Made by a program: the position numbers and the translations under genes
The notes under the pieces: generated by a model
Seen by the model: the letters and a program-made list of their open reading frames with translations, nothing else
Told to the model about the DNA's origin: nothing
Databases searched by the model: none
Part shown: positions 50,353 through 58,219 of the stretch, piece by piece
Layout of the letters: every line of letters starts with the position of its first letter
Position numbering within the stretch: the stretch's first letter is position 1
Assembly: GCF_965118635.1 (NCBI RefSeq)
Contig: NZ_CBCPHV010000002.1
Span: forward strand, 248,001 to 312,000
DNA length: 64,000 bases
Source: Empedobacter brevis_A
Lineage (GTDB): Bacteria; Bacteroidota; Bacteroidia; Flavobacteriales; Weeksellaceae
Direction of reading: 5' to 3'

Positions 50353-50784
50353 ATGAAATTATTAATCGCAATAGGAAGTTTTATCCTAAGCTTAGGATTT
50401 GTTCTAGCATGCTCTTTTCTAAATCTTGGTGTTTTTTTTAATCAACTACTTGGAATAGTATTTTTGTTCGGAAGTATATTTATGGGTTATTTAGGTTTTG
50501 TCTATTTATTTGATTACCTAGATCATTCAAGATTATTAAAAAAAGGAGTAAAAGTAAAAGCACATATTATAGAAATAAAAAGAGGCTTATTAGGAGAAAA
50601 TCATTTACCAGATTATGTCGTTGAAGTCTTTTATAAACATCCAAGCACAAAGCAAATATATTATACAGAATTTGAATATTTTGGTGATGTTAATGCAAGT
50701 GAGATTCTAAAAAAAGGAAAAGATGTCGATATTTTGATAGATCCTCAAAATCCAGAAAATATTTATTACAAAAATGCAATTTAA
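50353..50784 (+). CDS. DUF3592 membrane protein
   Basis: A 143-residue protein with two membrane helices (LLIAIGSFILSLGFVLACSF and LLGIVFLFGSIFMGYLGFVY) followed by an OB-like extracytoplasmic or cytoplasmic beta domain typical of DUF3592 (VKVKAHIIEIKRGL, PDYVVEVFYKHP, VDILIDPQNPENIYY). The family function is unknown. It is preceded by a sigma-54-like element and followed by a strong terminator. Confidence 0.8.
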   Translation: MKLLIAIGSFILSLGFVLACSFLNLGVFFNQLLGIVFLFGSIFMGYLGFVYLFDYLDHSRLLKKGVKVKAHIIEIKRGLLGENHLPDYVVEVFYKHPSTKQIYYTEFEYFGDVNASEILKKGKDVDILIDPQNPENIYYKNAI

Positions 50785-50818
50785 AAAGGCTGTCCTAACA
50801 AATAAGACAGCCTTTTTT
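50783..50818. terminator. Bidirectional terminator
   Basis: Arms AAAAAGGCTGTC/GACAGCCTTTTT with an 11-base loop, between the DUF3592 gene and the small Lys-rich gene. Confidence 0.8.
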
Positions 50819-50837
50819 ATTTTATATAAATGTAATA

Positions 50838-51116
50838 TTATTTTATGTAAATTTTATTTCCGTTTTCGTTAATGTAATATTTACCACCTTTTGGTCCCAC
50901 ATAAACTTTGTGTCCGTTGTAGGTTCTTGCTGTTGATTTTTTTGTAGCCGTTTTTTTCGTTTGCTTTTTAGTAGTTGGTGTTTTTTCAACCTTTTTTTCT
51001 GAAGTTACTTTCTTAGTTGTTTCTTTTGCTGGAGTTTTTGTTTGAGCAAATGCTATAGACAATCCTGCAAATAGAAATAAACTAAGCACAATAGCGGTCT
51101 TTTTAAATAATTTCAT
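50838..51116 (-). CDS. Exported Lys/Thr-rich protein with a GPKGGKYY-type C-terminal motif
   Basis: A 92-residue protein with a signal peptide (MKLFKKTAIVLSLFLFAGLS), a low-complexity Lys/Thr region (about 26-65), and a C-terminal unit reading TYNGHKVYVGPKGGKYYINE and NGNKIYIK. This unit, a short GPxGGxYYIN-type repeat, is similar to the PBCV basic-adaptor/ColE5-like motif found on many exported bacterial proteins. It is probably periplasmic or surface-bound. Function unknown. Confidence 0.7.
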   Translation of the reverse strand: MKLFKKTAIVLSLFLFAGLSIAFAQTKTPAKETTKKVTSEKKVEKTPTTKKQTKKTATKKSTARTYNGHKVYVGPKGGKYYINENGNKIYIK

Positions 51117-51214
51117 AGTGTTTTATTTTTAAATTGATTTTTTATTAAATTAAAATTTTATCTAATATAAAACAAATTATCATACAAACTTACTAGAATA
51201 AACTTGAGATTAAT

Positions 51215-51580
51215 TTATTTCAAATGATCCAATAACATTTCTGCAGTAGCAGGATTTGTAGCTAATGGAATATTATGTACATCGCACAATCTCAATAACA
51301 TATTTACATCTGGTTCATGCGGATGTTTTCCCATTGGATCTCTAAAAAAGAAAACCATGTTTGTTTTTCCTTCCACAACACGAGCCGCAATTTGTGCATC
51401 ACCACCAAGTGGCCCAGATAAATAACGTGTCACTTTTAACCCTGTTTCTTCAGCATATTTTCCTGTAGTTCCTGTTGCCACAAATGTAATATTGTTTTTG
51501 GTTAAAATATCTTTGTGCTTCATTAAAAAGTTAACCATTTCGGCTTTTTTTCCATCATGAGCAATTAAGGCTATTTCCAT
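51215..51580 (-). CDS. mgsA: Methylglyoxal synthase
   Basis: A 121-residue enzyme that turns dihydroxyacetone phosphate into methylglyoxal, a phosphate-starvation bypass of glycolysis. The catalytic set is present: His8 in LIAHDGKKAEM, Asp61 in GPLGGDAQIAARV, Asp81 in FFRDPMGKHPHEPD with His88 and Asp91. It is shorter than the E. coli form (152) at the N-terminus, as usual for this phylum. It is a single gene. Confidence 0.94.
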   Translation of the reverse strand: MEIALIAHDGKKAEMVNFLMKHKDILTKNNITFVATGTTGKYAEETGLKVTRYLSGPLGGDAQIAARVVEGKTNMVFFFRDPMGKHPHEPDVNMLLRLCDVHNIPLATNPATAEMLLDHLK

Positions 51581-51609
51581 ATATTTTTTTCCTATTTAAT
51601 CTAAAATCT

Positions 51610-51617
51610 TACTTTTG
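51610..51617 (+). promoter_or_regulatory. -7 promoter element for the PaaE-like gene
   Basis: TACTTTTG (TAnnTTTG), 65 bases before the ATG at 51683. Confidence 0.4.
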
Positions 51618-51682
51618 TACAAAGTTAGCAGAACAATCTTAAATAATAGAATTGTTTTAAGAATTATAAATAGTATACGACT

Positions 51683-52732
51683 ATGAAATTTAATTTATTA
51701 ACGGTAAAAGAAATTGTAAAATTAACAGATGATGCTGTTCAAATTTCGTTTAATGTGCCAGAAGAATTACACGAAGATTACAATTTTTTACCAGGACAAT
51801 ATATAACACTTAATATAAATGGAGAGCGAAGAGATTATTCTTTATGCGAATCTCCTAATGATAAGAAATGGAGTATTGGTGTAAAATCTCAACCAAATGG
51901 AAAAATTTCAAATTATTTAGTAAATGAATTGAAAGTTGGTGATCAGCTCGAAGTTTCTACACCAAATGGACGATTTACAATTCCTACAAAACCAAACGAA
52001 AAGCGAACATTATTAGCTTTTACAGCAGGAAGTGGAATTACGCCAATTATGAGTATGTTAGAGTTTACGTTACAAACTGAAGAATGGGTTAATTTTCATA
52101 TTTTTTATGTCAATAGAAATGAAAATTCGATTATGTTCAAAGAGCGTTTAACGGAATTAAAACAAAAATATCCTAACAATCTTTTTATTCATAACTTCTA
52201 TACTCGACAAGATCAAGAAAATTTCATTTACAATGGACGAATTGATGAAAAGAAATTTGATTTAATTCTGAATCAAATTATTGATATCAATGAAGTAGAT
52301 GAAGCTATGATTTGTGGGCCTGAAGAAATGATTTTAACATTAGCTAAAAAAATTAATCAAGCTGGAATTATTGATAAGCATATTCACTTCGAAATATTTA
52401 ATCCTTCTATAAAAGCAGAAGATATTTTCATTAAACACGACGAAGGCCCTCAAACAGTTCAGGTTACTGTCACACTTGATGGAGAAACTTCTGAAGTGAC
52501 GTGGGATAGAAGTAAAAACTTAATCGATACAATGTTAGAAGCTGGTATTGATGCACCTTATTCATGTAAAGGAGGTGTTTGCTCGTCTTGTATGTGCAAA
52601 GTTACAGAAGGTGAAGTGCATATTGGAGAAAACTATGTATTGACAGATTCTGATTATGAAGAAGGAATGACATTGGCTTGTATTTCTCGTCCAAAAACGC
52701 CAACATTATCAATAGATTTTGATGAAGTTTAA
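51683..52732 (+). CDS. PaaE-like NAD(P)H oxidoreductase with FAD and 2Fe-2S domains
   Basis: A 349-residue electron-transfer protein with three domains: FAD-binding (RDYSLCESP near residues 50-58 binds the flavin), NAD(P)-binding (FTAGSGITPIMSML, near 117) and a C-terminal plant-type ferredoxin with cysteines SCKGGVCSSCMC and the later LACISRP. It resembles PaaE, the reductase of phenylacetyl-CoA epoxidase, but no paaABCD genes are in the window, so it may serve another oxygenase or act as a general reductase. It is a single gene with its own promoter-like box and terminator. Confidence 0.85.
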   Translation: MKFNLLTVKEIVKLTDDAVQISFNVPEELHEDYNFLPGQYITLNINGERRDYSLCESPNDKKWSIGVKSQPNGKISNYLVNELKVGDQLEVSTPNGRFTIPTKPNEKRTLLAFTAGSGITPIMSMLEFTLQTEEWVNFHIFYVNRNENSIMFKERLTELKQKYPNNLFIHNFYTRQDQENFIYNGRIDEKKFDLILNQIIDINEVDEAMICGPEEMILTLAKKINQAGIIDKHIHFEIFNPSIKAEDIFIKHDEGPQTVQVTVTLDGETSEVTWDRSKNLIDTMLEAGIDAPYSCKGGVCSSCMCKVTEGEVHIGENYVLTDSDYEEGMTLACISRPKTPTLSIDFDEV

Positions 52733-52763
52733 GAATTAAAACAATATCGAAATTATATCAAAT

Positions 52764-52798
52764 AAAAAAGACGAGCTGAATAAAACTCGTCTTTTTTG
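52764..52798. terminator. Bidirectional terminator
   Basis: Arms AAAAAGACGAG/CTCGTCTTTTT around a 10-base loop, between the PaaE-like gene and the convergent uracil permease gene. Confidence 0.78.
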
Positions 52799-52812
52799 TT
52801 TGATTATATAGT

Positions 52813-54135
52813 TTAATTTTCTTCATCAAACATTTCCTTGAAGGAAACATATTCTCTTCCAGGAAGGATTAAATTTAAAGCAACTCCAATAATCGAAGCC
52901 AAAGCCATTCCTTCTAAAGAAAATAAATCTCCGATATGGATTGCTGCACCGCCAATTCCGATGATTAGAATAACAGATGAAATGATTAAATTTCGTTTAA
53001 TTTTAAAATCAACTTTATTTTCGATAAGCATTCTCAAACCACTTGAAGCAATAATTCCAAATAATAAGATTGAAACACCGCCCATTACAGGAGTTGGAAT
53101 TGTACTTAATAATGCTGAAACTTTACCACAAAATCCAAATAAAATGGCAAAACAAGCTGCTCCAATAAATACATAAATACTAAAAGCTCTTGTTATTGCT
53201 AAAACACCAATATTCTCACCATATGTTGTGTTTGGTGGTCCACCTAAACAAGCTGCAATCATTGTTGCAACACCATCTCCCAACATAGATCTATCCAAGC
53301 CTGGATCTTCTATCAAATCTTTATTTACTACTTTACTCAGAACCAATTGATGTCCTATATGTTCTGCTATTGGAACAATTGCAACAGGAATCATCAGGAA
53401 AATAACATACCAAGACAATGTTGGCGTGTAATCTACAAAAGGAACTGTGAAATCTGGAATCATCAACCATTTAGCTTCTATAACAGGATTTAGATCAACA
53501 ACTCCCATAATAATAGCAAAAAGATAACCACCAATAATTCCGACTAAAACAGGAATTACACTCAAAAATCCTTTACTAAAAATAGCTGTAATTATCGTAA
53601 TAATCAATGTAACAAAACCAATTGTAACATAAGTTAAATCGTATTCACCAGAAGGGTTATTCGTTACCATTTTTATTGCTGTAGAAGCTAATCCCAAACC
53701 AATTACCATAATTACTGGTCCTACAACAATAGGAGGAAGAAGTTTCATCAACCATTTTGTTCCGGCAGTTGCGATTAATAGTGCTACCAATGAATACGTA
53801 ACGCCAACTAAAAAACTACCAACCAAGAAACTTCCTGTTGCAATCCCACTTTCTGGATTTGCTTCTAAAGCTTTCATTGCGATAATTGGATTGATAAATG
53901 CAAATGAAGAACCTAAATAAGAAGGTACTTTTCCTCTCGTAATTAAGATAAAAACTAAAGTTCCGATTCCGCTCGAAATTAATGCAATAGCTGGCGACAT
54001 TCCTGTTAAAGCAGGAACTAAAACTGTTGCACCAAACATTGCGAAAAGATGTTGTATACTTAATAATATGCCTTGTCCTAATTTCGGTTTTTCGTCGATT
54101 GCTAGGACAATATTTTGGTCATTTTGTTGACTCAT
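52813..54135 (-). CDS. uraA: Uracil/xanthine permease (NCS2 family)
   Basis: A 440-residue integral inner-membrane transporter of the nucleobase-cation symporter 2 family, about 14 membrane helices. Family marks are LLSIQHLFAMFGATVLVP at the start, the transport-site IPVAIVPIAEHIGHQL (near residue 250, with Glu and His), MLGDGVATMIAACLGGPPNT with TTYGENIGV, and ALSTIPTPVMGGVSILLFG. It imports uracil with protons; the UraA type is favoured over xanthine from the GHQ and TTYGEN motifs. It is a single gene. Confidence 0.92.
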   Translation of the reverse strand: MSQQNDQNIVLAIDEKPKLGQGILLSIQHLFAMFGATVLVPALTGMSPAIALISSGIGTLVFILITRGKVPSYLGSSFAFINPIIAMKALEANPESGIATGSFLVGSFLVGVTYSLVALLIATAGTKWLMKLLPPIVVGPVIMVIGLGLASTAIKMVTNNPSGEYDLTYVTIGFVTLIITIITAIFSKGFLSVIPVLVGIIGGYLFAIIMGVVDLNPVIEAKWLMIPDFTVPFVDYTPTLSWYVIFLMIPVAIVPIAEHIGHQLVLSKVVNKDLIEDPGLDRSMLGDGVATMIAACLGGPPNTTYGENIGVLAITRAFSIYVFIGAACFAILFGFCGKVSALLSTIPTPVMGGVSILLFGIIASSGLRMLIENKVDFKIKRNLIISSVILIIGIGGAAIHIGDLFSLEGMALASIIGVALNLILPGREYVSFKEMFDEEN

Positions 54136-54282
54136 TTTAAAAAGAAATTGAAATTGTATTGTTTAAGTGCAAAAGTAGCTTAAAACGATTAATAAGAACA
54201 GAAATCATATAACTATTTGGCTAAATATTGTAAAGGATTTTGAATCAATTCTATCGAAATTTGAAATACAAAACAATAAATT

Positions 54283-54504
54283 ATGGAAACAAAAGAATTA
54301 AAATTCAAAACAAATATAAATTGTAGTGGTTGCGTAAATAAGGTAAAACCTTTTTTGGATAAGTTACAAGGTTTAGAATCTTGGAAAGTTGATACCGATA
54401 ATCCTGATAAAATTTTATCGGTAAAAGCTAATCAAACAACAGATGAAGAAATTATAGATACAATTGAAGAAGTTGGTTTCGAAGCTGAATTAATTCAGGA
54501 ATAA
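54283..54504 (+). CDS. HMA-domain copper chaperone-like protein
   Basis: A 73-residue ferredoxin-like metal-binding protein, KFKTNINCSGCVNKVKPFLD, with the two metal cysteines in a C-x-x-C motif (Cys near 14 and 17), as in CopZ and Atx1. It is a stand-alone cytoplasmic chaperone that should carry Cu(I), perhaps to the P1B-type ATPase at 44421-46822, although the two are 8 kb apart and that gene is broken here. A hairpin terminator follows. Confidence 0.85.
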   Translation: METKELKFKTNINCSGCVNKVKPFLDKLQGLESWKVDTDNPDKILSVKANQTTDEEIIDTIEEVGFEAELIQE

Positions 54505-54555
54505 TAAATATTTTTTCGTTAAGAACTTATTTTTGTGATTATATTAAATCGATTT

Positions 54556-54588
54556 AATCTCAATTCAATCTTATTTTGAATTGAGATT
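54556..54588 (+). terminator. Rho-independent terminator after the HMA gene
   Basis: Arms AATCTCAATTCAA/TTGAATTGAGATT with a 7-base loop and a T run. Confidence 0.75.
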
Positions 54589-54709
54589 TTTAATTTTCAT
54601 TCTTTAAATTATTTTTTTTGATTTATTGGCTTCTCATTAGCTGATAAAATTCAATATATTTTTCGTCTTTTTCTGATAAAAATTAGTCTATTTTTTTAGA
54701 ATGAGTCAT

Positions 54710-54717
54710 TAACTTTG
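54710..54717 (+). promoter_or_regulatory. -7 promoter element for the membrane-protein pair
   Basis: TAACTTTG (TAnnTTTG). A TTG in it would be an in-frame start, but it lies inside the promoter itself, so translation must begin later (GTG at 54736). Confidence 0.55.
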
Positions 54718-54735
54718 CAACTTCAAAAGTTAGCT

Positions 54736-55296
54736 GTGCAAAGTAAACGCATTATAAAATTTTTCACGATACTGATTATTTTTCTTATTCAGTTTCTGTT
54801 TCTATTTTCCATAATAAACGAACGAATAGAAAATGATCTTGTTCCTTATATTATTCTTATACTTTGTGTTTTATTGCTAATTGCATATCGAAAATTTCCT
54901 TTGCATCATAATGAATATTCATTTGATCGAAAAACCTTGGTTTTATGGATTCCGATTGCTGCTCTTGTTACATATTTAATCAATAATCAACTTGGTTTAG
55001 GAGGAGTATTTTCGGTAGGAATTATCGGAACTTTAGGTTCTTTCTTAACAAAGTTAAATTCTCGTTCCGAATATCTAAAACAAATCGAAGCACCTATATA
55101 TTGTGGCGCTTTCATTGGAATGACTTCCCTTGATTTTAAATATGCTTATTGGATGATTATTACAGCTGGTGTATTTACTGCTTTGTTATTTTTTGCCACA
55201 AAATCGTTATTTGTTGGTTTAGGAGGAAAGCTCGGTACTTTAGCTTTTATCGGTGTTTTATTAAGTATGTTGTTGTTCAAATTAATTGTAGGATAA
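54736..55296 (+). CDS. Membrane protein of unknown family, first of a paralogous tandem pair
   Basis: A 186-residue protein translated from a GTG at 54736; the upstream TTG at 54715 is inside the -7 promoter box. It has about five membrane helices (KFFTILIIFLIQFLFLFSI near residue 8-26 is the first). The C-terminal half carries PIYCGAFIGMTS, then a helix and VGLGGKLGTLAFIGVLLSM. The next gene has the matching pattern PLYIIGGTFIGM and GYGGALGTTACISLM, so the two are paralogues. I do not know the family. The stop overlaps the next ATG by one base (TAATG). Confidence 0.7.
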   Translation: MQSKRIIKFFTILIIFLIQFLFLFSIINERIENDLVPYIILILCVLLLIAYRKFPLHHNEYSFDRKTLVLWIPIAALVTYLINNQLGLGGVFSVGIIGTLGSFLTKLNSRSEYLKQIEAPIYCGAFIGMTSLDFKYAYWMIITAGVFTALLFFATKSLFVGLGGKLGTLAFIGVLLSMLLFKLIVG

Positions 55297-55763
55297 TGAT
55301 TGAGTTTCTAATTTTAATGATGTGTTCTATAATTGCTTCATTAATAACTTATGAATTAAATATCCGTTTCAAGCAAGGAGCTGTTCGTGCTTCATCTATG
55401 ATTGCAATGATTGTTGGAGGTTTTTTCTATTTCTTTCCCACAATTTTACCCGAATTTTATGTTAGAAACATTCCATTGTATATAATAGGAGGAACTTTCA
55501 TCGGAATGGTTACATCAACAGTGAATATAAGTTACTTTTCTCTAGTTTTTTCGCCAATTTTATTTGCTGTTTTATTGCATTACACAAGCAAAGTTTTCAA
55601 TGGTTATGGTGGAGCATTAGGAACAACAGCTTGTATTTCGCTTATGTGTACAATGGCTTTTCCGATTATTACAAAGAACAAAAAAGTAACGTATGGTTAT
55701 AGATTAATTCGAATAATTTTTAAGAAAAGAAGAAGAAATAAAATCATTAAACGAAAAGTTTAA
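55296..55763 (+). CDS. Membrane protein of unknown family, second of a paralogous tandem pair
   Basis: A 155-residue protein starting at the ATG at 55296 (MIEFLILMMCSIIASLITYE); a longer frame to 55149 runs inside the first gene and is ignored. It has about four membrane helices and ends in a basic tail (KKRRRNKIIKRK). The repeated elements GTFIGMVTST and NGYGGALGTTACISLM align with those of the preceding gene. With a one-base TAATG overlap the two products are likely made in equal amounts and may form a heteromeric complex. Function unknown. Confidence 0.7.
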   Translation: MIEFLILMMCSIIASLITYELNIRFKQGAVRASSMIAMIVGGFFYFFPTILPEFYVRNIPLYIIGGTFIGMVTSTVNISYFSLVFSPILFAVLLHYTSKVFNGYGGALGTTACISLMCTMAFPIITKNKKVTYGYRLIRIIFKKRRRNKIIKRKV

Positions 55764-55842
55764 ATAAAATTAGTTCTATAAATAAAGAGTTTATATTCTA
55801 AATTTCTATTATATTTATTTTCATAATTTTAAAACAAGTTTC

Positions 55843-56394
55843 TTGAATACTTTTATTGCAATTCTAAGAGGGATAAATGTAAGTGGTAAAAAAATCATTA
55901 AAATGGATGTTTTGACCAAACTCTTGGAAGAGCTTCAACTAGAAAATGTTACAACTTATATGCAAAGTGGTAATGTTGTTTTTTCTACGAATTTGAATAA
56001 TACAAAAGAAATTGGTGATCTAATTCACGATAAAATTGTAGAAAGTTTAGCATTCGAAGTTCCTATCTTAATACTTACTATCGAAAAATTACAAAAAATA
56101 ATTGATAACAATCCTTTCACAAAGGATTTAGAGATTGATAAAGAATTTTTGCATTATACATTTTTAGCAAATAAACCTTTGGAAATTGATCTGGAAAAAG
56201 TAGAAAAATCGAAAACTGAAGAAGAGCAATATTTTATTACAGATGATGTGGTTTATTTATATTGTCCATCTGGTTATGGAAAAACTAAATTGAATAATAA
56301 TTTTTTCGAAAATTTATTAAATGTAAGCGCTACAACGCGTAACCAAAATACAACAACAGCTTTATTACAATTAGCTTTAATGAGAGAACTTTAA
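55843..56394 (+). CDS. DUF1697 domain-containing protein, TTG start
   Basis: A 183-residue cytoplasmic protein of the DUF1697 family: NTFIAILRGINVSGKKIIKM at the start, LTKLLEELQLENVTTYMQSGNVVF, and the closing NVSATTRNQNTTTALLQLA, which gives the family R-N-x-x-T motif. The start is the TTG at 55843, placed exactly where the family begins. Related proteins resemble ferredoxin-like folds and have no known activity. It is followed four bases later by a small membrane-protein gene. Confidence 0.88.
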   Translation: MNTFIAILRGINVSGKKIIKMDVLTKLLEELQLENVTTYMQSGNVVFSTNLNNTKEIGDLIHDKIVESLAFEVPILILTIEKLQKIIDNNPFTKDLEIDKEFLHYTFLANKPLEIDLEKVEKSKTEEEQYFITDDVVYLYCPSGYGKTKLNNNFFENLLNVSATTRNQNTTTALLQLALMREL

Positions 56395-56398
56395 ATTT

Positions 56399-56815
56399 AT
56401 GCATCCAATTATCCGAAATATTTTAGCATTTTTAATAGGATTATTTCTTGCAAATATTGTTAATATAAGTTTGATTATTTTAGGAAACAACGTAATTCCT
56501 GTTCCAGAAGGAGCCGACATTTCCTCAACAGAAGCTATGCAGGAAACAATGCATTTGCTAAAACCACAGAATTATCTTTTCCCATTTTTGGCTCATGCAT
56601 TAGGATCATTCACAGGAGGATTTGTTATTGCAAAATTAGCAGCTAAAAGCAAAATGAAGTTAGCATTGGCTTTCGGAATTTTATATTTAAGCTTTGGTTT
56701 ATACATGATTGCTGTAATTCCAGCTCCAACATGGTTTTCTATTTTAGATGGATTTATCGCATATTTGCCAATGACTTATTTTGGTGCAAAATTAACTTTA
56801 TTAAAAAGAAAGTAG
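56399..56815 (+). CDS. Small four-helix membrane protein of unknown function
   Basis: A 138-residue inner-membrane protein with four predicted helices (IIRNILAFLIGLFLANIVNI, LFPFLAHALGSFTGGFVIAK, LALAFGILYLSFGLYMIAVI, and a last one ending YFGAKLTLL). Short membrane proteins with AHALGS and GGF-type motifs of this kind are common in Bacteroidota, without a known function. It is translated with the DUF1697 gene, four bases apart. Confidence 0.7.
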   Translation: MHPIIRNILAFLIGLFLANIVNISLIILGNNVIPVPEGADISSTEAMQETMHLLKPQNYLFPFLAHALGSFTGGFVIAKLAAKSKMKLALAFGILYLSFGLYMIAVIPAPTWFSILDGFIAYLPMTYFGAKLTLLKRK

Positions 56816-56828
56816 AAATTATATAGAT

Positions 56829-56868
56829 ATAAAAAAAACGTTATTAATTGATTAATAACGTTTTTTTA
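56829..56868. terminator. Bidirectional terminator
   Basis: Palindrome with arms AAAACGTTATTAAT/ATTAATAACGTTTT around TG and extended A and T runs, between the membrane-protein gene and the TlpA-like gene. Confidence 0.83.
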
Positions 56869-56883
56869 TATTTTGAATAAAAT

Positions 56884-57444
56884 TTATTCAGCAATTAACT
56901 TGTCTAATAAATCATTAATTTCTTTATCGTTCCAATCTCTTGTTTTTGTTTCTTTCAGAACAACATCTCCTTTTTTATTTAAGATATAAGTTGTAGGAAA
57001 AACCTTTGGCAACATATTGTTCGAGATTGGGCTATTTGGTTCGTAAATGGGCATTGTATAATTGTTTTTTTGCAAAAATGGATTAAAAACAGTTGGTTTA
57101 TCCTGAATTGCAATCAATACAAATTTCACTTTTTGTCCTTTTGCTTCATATAATTTCTGAATTGTAGGCATTTCTGAAACACAAGGCGGGCACCAACTTC
57201 CCCAAAAATTTAAAAAAACAACTTCACCACTTTTCTTAAAATCAATTAAATTAGTATTTGTAGCGCCATTATATCCAAGTAAATCAATATCATAATCACT
57301 TTCTGATAATTCAACATCAGAACCAGCAACATGGCTATTATCTTCTATTTTACTTTTAAAAAATGTGCCGATTGGCGTAAACATAATAGCAACTAAAGCA
57401 ATAACTACAACGATGGCAAAAATAATTTGTTTATTTCCTTTCAT
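56884..57444 (-). CDS. TlpA/ResA-like thiol-disulfide oxidoreductase
   Basis: A 186-residue protein anchored by one N-terminal helix (QIIFAIVVVIALVAIMFTPI, residues 6-25) with a thioredoxin-fold periplasmic domain. The active site is FWGSWCPPCVSEMP with Cys85 and Cys88, and cis-Pro is in KVFPTTYIL. It resembles TlpA/ResA proteins, which reduce disulfides, for example in cytochrome c maturation. The partner is unknown. It is a single gene, separate from the next thioredoxin-like gene by 70 bases. Confidence 0.9.
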   Translation of the reverse strand: MKGNKQIIFAIVVVIALVAIMFTPIGTFFKSKIEDNSHVAGSDVELSESDYDIDLLGYNGATNTNLIDFKKSGEVVFLNFWGSWCPPCVSEMPTIQKLYEAKGQKVKFVLIAIQDKPTVFNPFLQKNNYTMPIYEPNSPISNNMLPKVFPTTYILNKKGDVVLKETKTRDWNDKEINDLLDKLIAE

Positions 57445-57514
57445 TTTCTTTTTTCAATAAAGTCTTACACAAAGATGCGAACAAATAACAAGTTGAACAA
57501 ATTCAAAAAAATGA

Positions 57515-58108
57515 TTAATCAACTCTAGTTTCATCAATTAAATCTAAAATTTCATTTACAATATCTTCACCTTTATTTGTGTTGTAATATTTTTGTAAAT
57601 CTTCGTGAAAATCATCTGCCGAATATTTATCTGGATTATTTTTGAAACGAGCTAACATTTCCATTCCAGCTTTTGGACGAGGACCAAAACGGAAAATTTC
57701 TTCATTATCTTCATTCACGCCAATAATAATCGGAATAGAAGCAGCTCCATTTGTTTTATATTTCTCCATCAATTCCAAATTCTCATCACGTAAAACATAA
57801 TGCGTCGAAACATTTAGCGTATTTGCTAATTTTTCTACAACAGGAATAATCTGAGAAGCATCTCCACACCAACCTTCAGTAATTACTAATAACTTAAAAT
57901 TATTTGCTGGAGATTCAACACGTTTTTCTTGAGCAGGATTTAGTTTGAAAGTTTTGTAAATTCTATTCATACGTTGCAATCCCAAAGCATAATATTGTAC
58001 ATATTCTTTCGGATCGTCATTCTCTATCTCATTTTCCAAATCATCTTCAACTCTTGTAATATAAGCTTCGTAAGATAAACCTTTGTCGATGTATTCTGTT
58101 AAATTCAT
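57515..58108 (-). CDS. Thioredoxin-fold protein with a single active-site cysteine (WCGD)
   Basis: A 197-residue cytoplasmic protein with a helical N-terminal region (about residues 1-65) and a thioredoxin fold. The active-site position is TEGWCGDASQIIPVVEKL: Cys81 is kept but the second Cys of CxxC is replaced by Ala, after Gly-Asp. Such WCGD-A proteins are a recognised group in Bacteroidota. With one Cys it could work by a glutaredoxin-like monothiol mechanism, or bind partners. It sits just before the TlpA-like gene in the same direction. Confidence 0.82.
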   Translation of the reverse strand: MNLTEYIDKGLSYEAYITRVEDDLENEIENDDPKEYVQYYALGLQRMNRIYKTFKLNPAQEKRVESPANNFKLLVITEGWCGDASQIIPVVEKLANTLNVSTHYVLRDENLELMEKYKTNGAASIPIIIGVNEDNEEIFRFGPRPKAGMEMLARFKNNPDKYSADDFHEDLQKYYNTNKGEDIVNEILDLIDETRVD

Positions 58109-58219
58109 TTAATTCTAATTTCTTACAAATATAAAGCAATTCTTCGAGCTTATTTTGTAACAATGATGACATTGTTTGTCGTTAAAAATTGGTAAATTGC
58201 GACTTTCGAAAATAGAAAA

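Noticed and set aside
51683..52732. Phenylacetate degradation locus
   Set aside because: Only the reductase-like gene is present; no paaA-D, paaG, paaZ or paaK in the window.
55149..55295. Longer start for the second membrane protein of the tandem pair
   Set aside because: The extra 49 residues overlap the first gene in another frame, are rich in Cys/Tyr/Arg and are not membrane-like; the ATG at 55296 gives a TAATG junction.
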